A stretch of 61,130 nt of DNA, taken from an uncultured Flavobacteriaceae bacterium. GTDB taxonomy: Bacteria; Bacteroidota; Bacteroidia; Flavobacteriales; Flavobacteriaceae. Positions within the stretch are counted from its first letter, which is position 1. Every line of letters begins with the position of its first letter. The stretch covers positions 1-61,130 of the forward strand of contig CALKFR010000031.1 of assembly GCA_938084555.1 (NCBI GenBank). Direction: 5' to 3'. The position numbers and the translations under genes are program-made. Under the pieces are notes generated by a model. That model had not been told where the DNA came from and ran no database searches. It was given only the letters and a program-made list of their open reading frames with translations. This document shows, in pieces, positions 37,467 through 44,931 of this stretch.

Positions 37467-38945
37467 TTAATAGGCCTTTGCGAATAAGACTTTTCTTGAT
37501 GATTTCTCTCCAGTTAAAACACAAGTCCCCACCTCTTCTTTTGCATTGTTTGGTATACATCGAATCGTGGCTTTCGTTAACTCTTTAATCTTATTTTCTG
37601 ACTCTTTGGTGCCATCCCAATGAGCAGACACAAAACCACCTTTATTCTCAATAACTTCCTTGAACTCTTCAAAAGAATTCACTTCAGTAATATGACTATT
37701 CCTGAAAGAAAGTGCTGTGTCAAATAAATTTTCTTGAATTTCCTCTAATAAATTTTCAATATAATTAATTAATTCGTCTTGAGAAACGGTCTTTTTTTCT
37801 AGGGTATCTCTTCTAGCAACTTCAACAGTATTATTCTCAATATCACGGTTGCCAATAGCAATTCTTACAGGAACACCTTTAAGTTCATATTCTGCAAACT
37901 TTGCTCCAGGTCTAAAAGTATCTCTGTCATCAAATTTAACAGAAATTCTTTTTGACTTTAACGATTTTACAATAATTGCTGCTTTTTCAGAAATCATAGC
38001 TAATTGATCTGCCCCTTTATAAATAGGAATAATAGCGACCTGAATTGGTGCCAGTTTTGGAGGTAACACCAAACCTAAATCGTCTGAATGAGTCATTATC
38101 AATCCACCAATTAATCGAGTAGAAACCCCCCAAGAAGTTGCCCACACATATTCTTGTTTACCTTCTTTAGATGTATATTTTACGTCAAAAGCTTTAGCGA
38201 AATTTTGTCCTAAAAAATGTGATGTTCCAGCTTGAAGTGCTTTACCATCTTGCATTAATGCTTCTATAGTGTAGGTGTCTTCTGCACCTGCGAACCTTTC
38301 GCTTTCTGACTTATAACCTTTAATCACTGGCATTGCCATAAAACTCTCTGCAAATTCAGCATAGATTTTTTGCATTTGAACGGCTTCTGCAACTGCTTCA
38401 TTTTTAGTTGAATGTGCAGTATGCCCCTCTTGCCATAAAAACTCAGCAGTTCTCAAAAATAATCTGGTTCTCATTTCCCATCGAACAACATTAGCCCATT
38501 GATTAATTAACAATGGTAAATCTCTGTAGGACTGAATCCATCCTTTATAGGTATTCCAAATAATAGCTTCAGATGTAGGTCTAACTATTAACTCTTCTTC
38601 TAATTTAGCCTCAGGGTCAACCCTAAGTTTACCTGAGTTATCAGGATCATTCTGTAATCTATAATGAGTAACAACAGCACACTCTTTAGCAAATCCTTCT
38701 GCATTTTTTTCTTCAGCTTCAAATAAACTTTTGGGAACAAATAGAGGAAAATAAGCATTCTGATGTCCTGTCTCTTTAAACATCCTATCTAATTCTGCCT
38801 GCATTTTCTCCCATATTGCAAAACCATAGGGCTTGATTACCATACAGCCTCTTACTGCAGAATTTTCGGCTAAATCTGCTTTCTGTATAATTTCATTATA
38901 CCATTTAGAATAGTCTTCTGCTCTTTTTGTTAACTTCTTGCTCAT
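37467..38945 (-). CDS. proS: Proline--tRNA ligase
   Basis: A 492-residue class II aminoacyl-tRNA synthetase. Motif 2/3 regions are visible: [47 protein letters not shown] and [24 protein letters not shown], followed by the anticodon-binding domain and a C-terminal extension. The short form without the bacterial editing insertion fits the eukaryote/archaea-like ProS type that is frequent in Bacteroidota. It lies upstream of tRNA-Glu but has its own transcription context. Confidence 0.97.
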   Translation of the reverse strand: MSKKLTKRAEDYSKWYNEIIQKADLAENSAVRGCMVIKPYGFAIWEKMQAELDRMFKETGHQNAYFPLFVPKSLFEAEEKNAEGFAKECAVVTHYRLQNDPDNSGKLRVDPEAKLEEELIVRPTSEAIIWNTYKGWIQSYRDLPLLINQWANVVRWEMRTRLFLRTAEFLWQEGHTAHSTKNEAVAEAVQMQKIYAEFAESFMAMPVIKGYKSESERFAGAEDTYTIEALMQDGKALQAGTSHFLGQNFAKAFDVKYTSKEGKQEYVWATSWGVSTRLIGGLIMTHSDDLGLVLPPKLAPIQVAIIPIYKGADQLAMISEKAAIIVKSLKSKRISVKFDDRDTFRPGAKFAEYELKGVPVRIAIGNRDIENNTVEVARRDTLEKKTVSQDELINYIENLLEEIQENLFDTALSFRNSHITEVNSFEEFKEVIENKGGFVSAHWDGTKESENKIKELTKATIRCIPNNAKEEVGTCVLTGEKSSRKVLFAKAY

Positions 38946-38996
38946 AATCCAAACTTTGGCACAGATGTTGTTATTTCTATGTTATTAAATATATTG

Positions 38997-39004
38997 TAAA
39001 TTTG
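38997..39004 (+). promoter_or_regulatory. Putative -7 element for the Ser/Arg-rich lipoprotein gene
   Basis: TAAATTTG matches TAnnTTTG. It would produce a leader of about 104 bases containing the inverted repeat at 39034-39070. No well-placed TTG -33 element was found. Confidence 0.38.
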
Positions 39005-39033
39005 TTGTAATGTAAAAATACGAAAGCAAAACT

Positions 39034-39070
39034 AAAGCATTTTAAGCATAGAGAATAAAAAAAATGCTTT
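39034..39070 (+). promoter_or_regulatory. Leader hairpin before the Ser/Arg-rich lipoprotein gene
   Basis: A perfect 10-base inverted repeat, AAAGCATTTT (39034-39043) and AAAATGCTTT (39061-39070), with a 17-base loop and TTT after it. The layout is that of a weak terminator or attenuator inside the leader. Confidence 0.4.
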
Positions 39071-39113
39071 TTAGTTCTAATACCGGTTTTTTATTGACTC
39101 TAAAAAAATTATT

Positions 39114-40184
39114 ATGAAGTTAAACTATCACAAACTAAATCAGTCACCTTTACTATTTCTCTTAGTACTTACTTTGATAACATCCTGTACGGTTTATCAA
39201 AACGTTCCTGATACTGATGGTATTTATTCTTCAGAAAGAAATAGAACAAGAATAATTGTTGATAATACCAAAGAATATCAAGAACACGAAAATCAGTACT
39301 TCACAAGAGAACTTGAAAGGATTGATGGTATTAATGGAACAGATATCCTTACCAATATTGAAACCTATAGTTCAATTGAAGACACCATAAATAATGCTCC
39401 TGAAAGTATCTATTCATACAACATGAATAATGCTTGGGGAAATGCTGACAGTGATCAAGTAGTTATAAATCTAAATTTAAATAACCTTGGATACGGATGG
39501 AATAATTATTGGAATTTTTACGATCCTTATTATAGTTTTGGGTATCTAAACCCTTGGAATAGAAGAGCATGGAGATTTGGATGGAGAAATAGGTTTGGTG
39601 ATCCCTCTTTTTGGCCTGGTTATGGATATTTCCAGTTACCACATTACAACCCTTATTTCAATGGGATGTATGGGTACGGTTATTTTAATTTTAGAAACTA
39701 CTATGGTTATGGCTTTATGTACAATAGATACAGAAACTATAATTACGGAAGAAGAAATTATTATAACAATGCTTTAAGCTCAAGGAATTACACAAATTCT
39801 AGGAGAATATATAATAATAACCGAAGAGTAACTTTTACCAATAGAAGATCACAAAATACATCTAGAGATATCAATGTTGATAATCTAGCTAGTAGGCTAA
39901 GATTTGATAAAAATAAAATCAAAGTCTACAGTCAAACAAAAAATGTTCCTGAACAAAATAGACGAGCTAAAAGCACCAGAGAAAATCCTGATGTTCGCAC
40001 AAGTAGTAGATCAAGTAGATCTAGATACAACTCGAATACTTCAAGATCTAGAAACAATAATTCTTCGAGGCGTTCTTCATTTAGAAGCAGTAATTTTTCA
40101 CGAGGAAGCAGCTCATCCTCTGGAAGGAGTTCCTCGGGGAGTAGAAGTTCATCATCGAGAAGCTTTTCTAAAAGAGGTGGTTAA
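39114..40184 (+). CDS. Predicted lipoprotein with Tyr/Asn-rich middle and Ser/Arg-rich tail
   Basis: A 356-residue protein I cannot assign to a function. It has a lipobox LITSC (C25). Residues 26-130 are ordinary and acidic. About 130-230 are very rich in Tyr, Asn, Gly, Phe and Trp (short elements such as NPYFNGMYGYGYF). The final 70 residues are almost only Ser, Arg, Asn and Gly (RSSFRSSNFSRGSSSSSG). Low-complexity positively charged tail plus aromatic repeats suggests a surface- or wall-associated, possibly disordered lipoprotein. It is 17 bases upstream of the FadL-type porin and likely cotranscribed. A second reading frame over the tail is a codon-bias shadow. Confidence 0.7.
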   Translation: MKLNYHKLNQSPLLFLLVLTLITSCTVYQNVPDTDGIYSSERNRTRIIVDNTKEYQEHENQYFTRELERIDGINGTDILTNIETYSSIEDTINNAPESIYSYNMNNAWGNADSDQVVINLNLNNLGYGWNNYWNFYDPYYSFGYLNPWNRRAWRFGWRNRFGDPSFWPGYGYFQLPHYNPYFNGMYGYGYFNFRNYYGYGFMYNRYRNYNYGRRNYYNNALSSRNYTNSRRIYNNNRRVTFTNRRSQNTSRDINVDNLASRLRFDKNKIKVYSQTKNVPEQNRRAKSTRENPDVRTSSRSSRSRYNSNTSRSRNNNSSRRSSFRSSNFSRGSSSSSGRSSSGSRSSSSRSFSKRGG

Positions 40185-40201
40185 AATTTAATCAAATATT
40201 T

Positions 40202-41587
40202 ATGAAAAAAATTATTTCTTTTGTGGTTTTTGCTGCACTCACAAGTGCGTCTTATTCTCAATCTCTTGGTTATCAAAATATAGCTACAATGTTTTCAAAT
40301 AATGATGAAAATGGTAGTGCTAGGTTTGTTTCTATGGGGGGAGCTTTTGGTGCACTAGGCGGAGATGTATCTTCTATGATTATTAACCCTGCTGGGATAT
40401 CAGTTTTTAATGGTAATAATGCAGCAATAGCATTTCAAACTCGAAATACTAATATTGCAACAACCTATTATGGCAATTCACTAATAACTCAAGAAGATTT
40501 TTTTAATATATCAAATGCAGGCGCAGTTTTTACTTTCGAAAACAACATAGATAATGAGTGGTCTAAATTTGCTTTTGGAGTTAACTTTAGAATTTCTACT
40601 GATTTTGAGAATAGATTTAATGCGAAAGGAAATAGTGGTTTTTCTTCATTTGATAGTTTTCCTCTAGACGAAAATCAAAACCCAATTATCTACAATATTG
40701 CAGAAAATCAGGAATTCTCAAACTTTTATAATGGTGAGCTTTCAGAATTAAATTTTGTGTTCTCCGGAGTCTATCAAGAAAAATTACATGTTGGGGCTGG
40801 ATTAAACTTTTATGACGTTAATTTTAGTCAACAAGTTGTTTTAAAAGAAAATAATACTGATGGGGATGAAAATATATTGTCTGCAAAATTTTATCAAGAA
40901 AATTTCACAAATGGAGTTGGTTTTTCTTTGAGTGCAGGTTTTATATATAAACCAACTAATACGATACGTTTAGGTTTAAGTTATCAATCACCAACTTGGT
41001 TTACAGAACTGATTGAAAATACTAATATTATTAACAATGATGGTTTTTTGGGAGATACTGAAATTCAGGTAAGTAATGATGATGTGATTTATGATAATAC
41101 ATTTGGAGGCAATTTACCTTTCCAAGAACTACTTTACAAATTACGAACACCCGCTAAAATTACAGCAAGTACAGCACTTATTTTTGGAAAAGTGGGTTTG
41201 ATTAGTTTAGATTACTCCTCTAAAAATTATAATGGTCTATATCTATCTGGGGATGATTTTTCACAAGAAAATTTATTTTTTGACAATCAGTTAAAAAGAG
41301 CCAATTCAATTCATCTTGGAACGGAATGGAGAATTAATCAATTAAGTTTGAGGGGTGGTTTTCAATACCAGGAAAGCCCTTACACAAATTCAGTTTTATC
41401 AGATAATCAAGAAACGTACTCATTTGGCTTAGGATATAATTTTGGATCTATAAAACTTAACCTGGCCTATAGAAAAAATAATAATAACGAACAATACAAC
41501 TTTTACCCTCAATACAATCTAGTTGAACCAGCACAATTAGACATCGACAACACGGTAATTACGATTGGTCTTTCTGTTCATATTTAA
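40202..41587 (+). CDS. OmpP1/FadL-family outer-membrane transport protein
   Basis: A 461-residue outer-membrane barrel with signal peptide 1-19 (cleavage after ASYS). The N-terminal hatch has SARFVSMGGAFGALGGDVSS and INPAGISVF, the FadL/TodX signature. The rest is alternating beta strands ending in VITIGLSVHI. It probably admits hydrophobic compounds such as long-chain fatty acids; the substrate is not determined by sequence. It belongs with the upstream lipoprotein gene (17-base gap). Confidence 0.9.
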   Translation: MKKIISFVVFAALTSASYSQSLGYQNIATMFSNNDENGSARFVSMGGAFGALGGDVSSMIINPAGISVFNGNNAAIAFQTRNTNIATTYYGNSLITQEDFFNISNAGAVFTFENNIDNEWSKFAFGVNFRISTDFENRFNAKGNSGFSSFDSFPLDENQNPIIYNIAENQEFSNFYNGELSELNFVFSGVYQEKLHVGAGLNFYDVNFSQQVVLKENNTDGDENILSAKFYQENFTNGVGFSLSAGFIYKPTNTIRLGLSYQSPTWFTELIENTNIINNDGFLGDTEIQVSNDDVIYDNTFGGNLPFQELLYKLRTPAKITASTALIFGKVGLISLDYSSKNYNGLYLSGDDFSQENLFFDNQLKRANSIHLGTEWRINQLSLRGGFQYQESPYTNSVLSDNQETYSFGLGYNFGSIKLNLAYRKNNNNEQYNFYPQYNLVEPAQLDIDNTVITIGLSVHI

Positions 41588-41675
41588 TTGAAAGCCAAGT
41601 TTTTTTTGAAATTTATGGCCTTTTTTTAACTTCCATTTTTATTTATATTTAACATCTCTATTCATTTTTTTGGAC

Positions 41676-41683
41676 TAATTTTG
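41676..41683 (+). promoter_or_regulatory. Putative -7 element for nfu-ubiE-porT
   Basis: TAATTTTG, a TAnnTTTG match, predicting a leader of about 13-20 bases for the Nfu gene. No clear -33 element. Confidence 0.4.
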
Positions 41684-41702
41684 CTGCTTATTTATTTTTC
41701 TA

Positions 41703-42614
41703 ATGAATGCACAAAAAATAACAATTCAGACAACAAACAATGAGGAGATCATAAAATTTGTTAGTGATCAAATTTTAATAAACGGAGGTAGTTACGAATT
41801 TAATAATATTGATGAAGCTAAAAACTCTCTACTAGCTCAACAGCTATTTTATTTACCTTTCGTTAAAAAAATCTTCATTACTGCAAATTTTATTGCAATT
41901 CAGCGATTTAATATTGTTAACTGGGTAGATGTACAGGAAGAAGTTAGAGAGCAAATTGAAGCTTACTTTGTGGCAGGTGGAATCGCTGTGAAGGAAAATT
42001 CTGAATCTAGAAAAAAAATAGGAATTGAGGTGTATGCAGAGGCAACCCCAAATCCTTCTACTATGAAGTTTGGAACAAATAAGTCTTTAACAACATCAGA
42101 TGTTGAATATAAAAATATAGAAGAAGCAAGTAAATCTTCACCGTTGGCAAAAGCCTTGTTTGGGTTTCAATTTGTAAAAGAAGTCTTTATCTCTGAAAAT
42201 TATATTTCTATCACTAAGTTTGATATTATTGAATGGAATGATGTTTACGCTGAAATTAGAAATTTTATAAGTTCGTATTTACAGGATAATAAAACCATCA
42301 TTAAAGAACTTCCAAAATCAATTGAGAAAACAAATAAACCTTCTACTCAAGAAAATGATTCTACTGAATTAGAGGGAACTCCTGCCAAAATAGTGGCTAT
42401 TTTAGATGAATATATTCGTCCAGCAGTAGCATCAGACGGAGGTAATATAGCCTTTAAATCTTATGATCAAGAAAGTAAGATTGTAAGTGTAATATTACAA
42501 GGTGCTTGCAGTGGATGCCCCTCTTCAACCATTACTTTAAAAAATGGAATTGAAACAATGTTACAAGAAATGCTTCCTAATGAAATTAGCCAAGTTGTAG
42601 CTATTAACGGATAA
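41703..42614 (+). CDS. NifU-like Fe-S carrier with duplicated Nfu N-terminal domain
   Basis: A 303-residue Fe-S scaffold/carrier. Two Nfu_N-type domains stand in tandem (about 5-92 and 112-200). Both end in a similar block (F-I-A/S-I-x-x-F-x-I-V/I-x-W-x-D-V), but only the second has the typical EATPNPSTMKF start. The C-terminal NifU domain (about 225-303) contains the cluster-binding GACSGCPSS with C269 and C272. It probably delivers 4Fe-4S clusters to apoproteins such as MiaB. It is 31 bases upstream of ubiE. Confidence 0.92.
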   Translation: MNAQKITIQTTNNEEIIKFVSDQILINGGSYEFNNIDEAKNSLLAQQLFYLPFVKKIFITANFIAIQRFNIVNWVDVQEEVREQIEAYFVAGGIAVKENSESRKKIGIEVYAEATPNPSTMKFGTNKSLTTSDVEYKNIEEASKSSPLAKALFGFQFVKEVFISENYISITKFDIIEWNDVYAEIRNFISSYLQDNKTIIKELPKSIEKTNKPSTQENDSTELEGTPAKIVAILDEYIRPAVASDGGNIAFKSYDQESKIVSVILQGACSGCPSSTITLKNGIETMLQEMLPNEISQVVAING

Positions 42615-42645
42615 TTAATTTTAAGCGTCAACAGATAAACAAACA

Positions 42646-43374
42646 ATGTCTAAGATAATTAAACCTTATAAAGATTCTAAACTAGGTAAAAAAGAGCAAG
42701 TTGCTAAAATGTTCAACAATATATCGAAGAACTATGATGGCTTGAATAGAGTAATATCATTTGGAATAGATGTTAGTTGGAGAAAAAAAGTAGTTCAGAT
42801 TATTTCAAAAAATAACCCTCAACAGATTCTTGACATAGCTACTGGAACTGGAGATTTAGCATTAATGATGTCTGCGCTTCAACCCAAGAAAATTATTGGC
42901 TTAGATATTTCAGAAGGTATGTTAGCAGTAGGAAAAGAAAAAATATCCAAAGCAAAACTAGATGATAAAATAGAAATGATTGTTGGCGATTCAGAAAATA
43001 TGCCTTTTGAAGACAACACTTTTGATGCGATCACAGTATCATTTGGTGTTCGTAATTTTGCTAACCTAGAAAAAGGCTTACTTGAAATACGGCGAGTTTT
43101 AAAACCCAGCGGAACTTTTGTTATTTTAGAAACTTCAAATCCAACAAAATTTCCTTTTAAACAAGGGTATAAATTTTACACTTCTTTTATTCTGCCAATT
43201 ATTGGCAAGATATTTTCTAAAGATAAAATAGCCTACTCTTATTTAAGTGAATCTGCAAATTATTTTCCTTTTGGCGAAACCTTCAACAATATTTTAAAAA
43301 ATAATGGGTTTATTAATACAAAATACACCCCTGTTACGTTTGGTGTTGCTACCATATACTCTGCTTCTAAATAA
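42646..43374 (+). CDS. ubiE: Demethylmenaquinone methyltransferase (UbiE/MenG)
   Basis: A 242-residue SAM-dependent C-methyltransferase. Family motifs are clear: [20 protein letters not shown] (about 23-42), the SAM-binding [15 protein letters not shown] (about 61-75), the [15 protein letters not shown] stretch and a C-terminal [12 protein letters not shown]. In a menaquinone-using flavobacterium it makes menaquinone from demethylmenaquinone, the last step of the pathway. Its TAA is one base from the porT ATG. Confidence 0.96.
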   Translation: MSKIIKPYKDSKLGKKEQVAKMFNNISKNYDGLNRVISFGIDVSWRKKVVQIISKNNPQQILDIATGTGDLALMMSALQPKKIIGLDISEGMLAVGKEKISKAKLDDKIEMIVGDSENMPFEDNTFDAITVSFGVRNFANLEKGLLEIRRVLKPSGTFVILETSNPTKFPFKQGYKFYTSFILPIIGKIFSKDKIAYSYLSESANYFPFGETFNNILKNNGFINTKYTPVTFGVATIYSASK

Positions 43375-43375
43375 T

Positions 43376-44083
43376 ATGAAAAAAATAGTTTTTTTTATTG
43401 TTTGTTTTTTACTTGTGATTTCTGCATCTTCTCAAACAAGAAGAAATGTAGATAATCTTCCAACTTTTGATGATCCAAAAATTCATTATGGTTTTTACTT
43501 AGGGATAAATCAAAACGATTTTAAGGTTAACTATAGACCTAGTAATTTTCCAAATACAGTTATTGAAATAAAACCTACTTCTGGATTTAATGTTGGTTTA
43601 ATTACAGATTTAAGAATTCACAAAAATATAAACTTACGTTTTGAACCCGGTTTAATAAGTAATTCAAAAACCATTTATTTTAATAATAGTTCATCATTAC
43701 TCACAGAAAGAGATAGTGTACGTGAAATTGGCTCTACGTATTTACATCTGCCATTAGTTTTAAAATTTAGTACTGATCGATGGAATAATGTAAGGCCTTA
43801 TGTCCTTGCTGGTGTATCCTACGACCATAATTTTTCGAGTAATCAAGAAAATTCAGATGATAATTATAGCGGAGAATTTAGGATGAAAACTAAAAACTTT
43901 ATGTATGAGGTTGGTTTTGGGGTAGATATTTATTTGTCCTTTTTTAAGTTTTCACCATCTATCAGAGGGCTTTTTGCAATGAATAGAGAACTTATAGACG
44001 ACAATAATAATGATAGCCCATGGACATCTCCAATTAATTCATTTTCTACGCGGGGTATTTTTATAAATTTTGCTTTTGAATAA
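43376..44083 (+). CDS. porT: T9SS outer-membrane protein PorT (SprT)
   Basis: A 235-residue small beta-barrel with signal peptide 1-20 (ISASSQ). TRRNVDNLPTFDDPKIHYGFYLG follows in pieces (RNVDNLPTFD, KIHYGFYLGIN), along with FNVGLITDLRIHKNINLRFEPG and PLVLKFSTDRWNNVRPYVLAG, as in PorT/SprT. The protein is required for T9SS secretion in Porphyromonas and for gliding in Flavobacterium. The start is ATG 43376, one base after the ubiE stop; the open frame extends into ubiE but lacks a signal peptide there. The ubiE-porT pairing is one I recall from other flavobacteria. It is convergent with the RNA methyltransferase gene (2-base gap). Confidence 0.9.
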   Translation: MKKIVFFIVCFLLVISASSQTRRNVDNLPTFDDPKIHYGFYLGINQNDFKVNYRPSNFPNTVIEIKPTSGFNVGLITDLRIHKNINLRFEPGLISNSKTIYFNNSSSLLTERDSVREIGSTYLHLPLVLKFSTDRWNNVRPYVLAGVSYDHNFSSNQENSDDNYSGEFRMKTKNFMYEVGFGVDIYLSFFKFSPSIRGLFAMNRELIDDNNNDSPWTSPINSFSTRGIFINFAFE

Positions 44084-44085
44084 CC

Positions 44086-44805
44086 TTACCTTCTAAATTC
44101 ATTCAATAAAATAGCTGTAGCTGTAGCAACATTTAAGCTCTCTACTTGGTTGGAATTACCATGTCTTGGAATTGATATTTTATTGGGAATTAATTGTTTT
44201 AACGTATCAGAAACACCATTAGCTTCATTACCCATAACCAAAATTGCTGAAGTAGGAAGTTTAGCTTTATGAATGTTAATACCATCCATATCTGCAATAA
44301 AAATCGGGATGGAAACAGTTTGAAGGTACTCTGATAAATTAAGATAAGATATTGATACCCTAGATAAAGAACCCATACTAGCTTGAACCACCTTTGAATT
44401 GTAACAATCTACTGTGTCTTTTGAGCAAAGAAGATGCCCAACACCAAACCAATCACACAATCGAATAATAGTTCCTAAGTTTCCAGGATCATTAATAGTA
44501 TCTAATGCAACTATTAATCCTGATGAATTTATCTTTTTTGGGGAGGGTATTTTAAATAGTGCAAGAACTTTATTTGGTGTTTTTAAACTGCTTATTTTTT
44601 TTAATTCTTGATCTGATACTTGAATAAAACAATCTAAGGAGGAAAATTCACTATCTGTAGAAAATATGATTTCTAATTCGAAAGATGATTTAAGCAACTC
44701 TCGAACTACTTTTACCCCTTCAGCAATAAATAATTGATGTTTTTGTCGATACTTTTTTTGAGATAAACTAGTTATTAGTTTTTGATGGTTATTAGATAAT
44801 ATCAT
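44086..44805 (-). CDS. TrmH/SpoU-family RNA 2'-O-methyltransferase
   Basis: A 239-residue SPOUT methyltransferase with a substrate-binding N-terminal domain (about 1-90) and the knotted catalytic domain. SpoU motifs: NDPGNLGTIIRLCDWFG near 126-142, VMGNEANGVS near 190-199, and SIPRHGNSNQVESLNVATA near 211-229. It methylates ribose 2'-OH in rRNA (RlmB-like) or tRNA; the exact target is not clear. It is transcribed divergently from tamL through a symmetric promoter region. Confidence 0.9.
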   Translation of the reverse strand: MILSNNHQKLITSLSQKKYRQKHQLFIAEGVKVVRELLKSSFELEIIFSTDSEFSSLDCFIQVSDQELKKISSLKTPNKVLALFKIPSPKKINSSGLIVALDTINDPGNLGTIIRLCDWFGVGHLLCSKDTVDCYNSKVVQASMGSLSRVSISYLNLSEYLQTVSIPIFIADMDGINIHKAKLPTSAILVMGNEANGVSDTLKQLIPNKISIPRHGNSNQVESLNVATATAILLNEFRR

Positions 44806-44887
44806 TTAATAAATTAAAATTATAAGAGAATAATAAAAACTGAAGCTTGTATATTTATATACAACTGAAAAAATTATCTTAATAAAG

Positions 44888-44912
44888 AACTCAAAAGTAG
44901 TATTTTTGAGTT
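44888..44912. promoter_or_regulatory. Divergent promoter with mirrored -7 elements
   Basis: A 9-base perfect inverted repeat, AACTCAAAA (44888-44896) and TTTTGAGTT (44904-44912). It contains TACTTTTG on the - strand (44899-44892, for the methyltransferase gene) and TATTTTTG on the + strand (44901-44908, for tamL), with one base between them. Polymerases could not occupy both at once. Confidence 0.45.
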
Positions 44913-44931
44913 TATATTTTGGATGTAATTC

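Noticed and set aside
38949-38959. Palindrome CCAAA-C-TTTGG just upstream of proS
   Set aside because: Short and of no clear relation to a promoter; could be chance.
39904-40191. A 95-codon frame on the + strand overlapping the Ser/Arg-rich tail of the lipoprotein gene
   Set aside because: It is a by-product of repetitive Ser/Arg codons in the main frame; it has no signal, domain or own start context.
41591-41627. Hairpin with T run after the FadL-type gene as terminator
   Set aside because: The stem (AAAGCCA with TGGCCTTT) needs a bulge and has a long T-rich loop; too weak to call.
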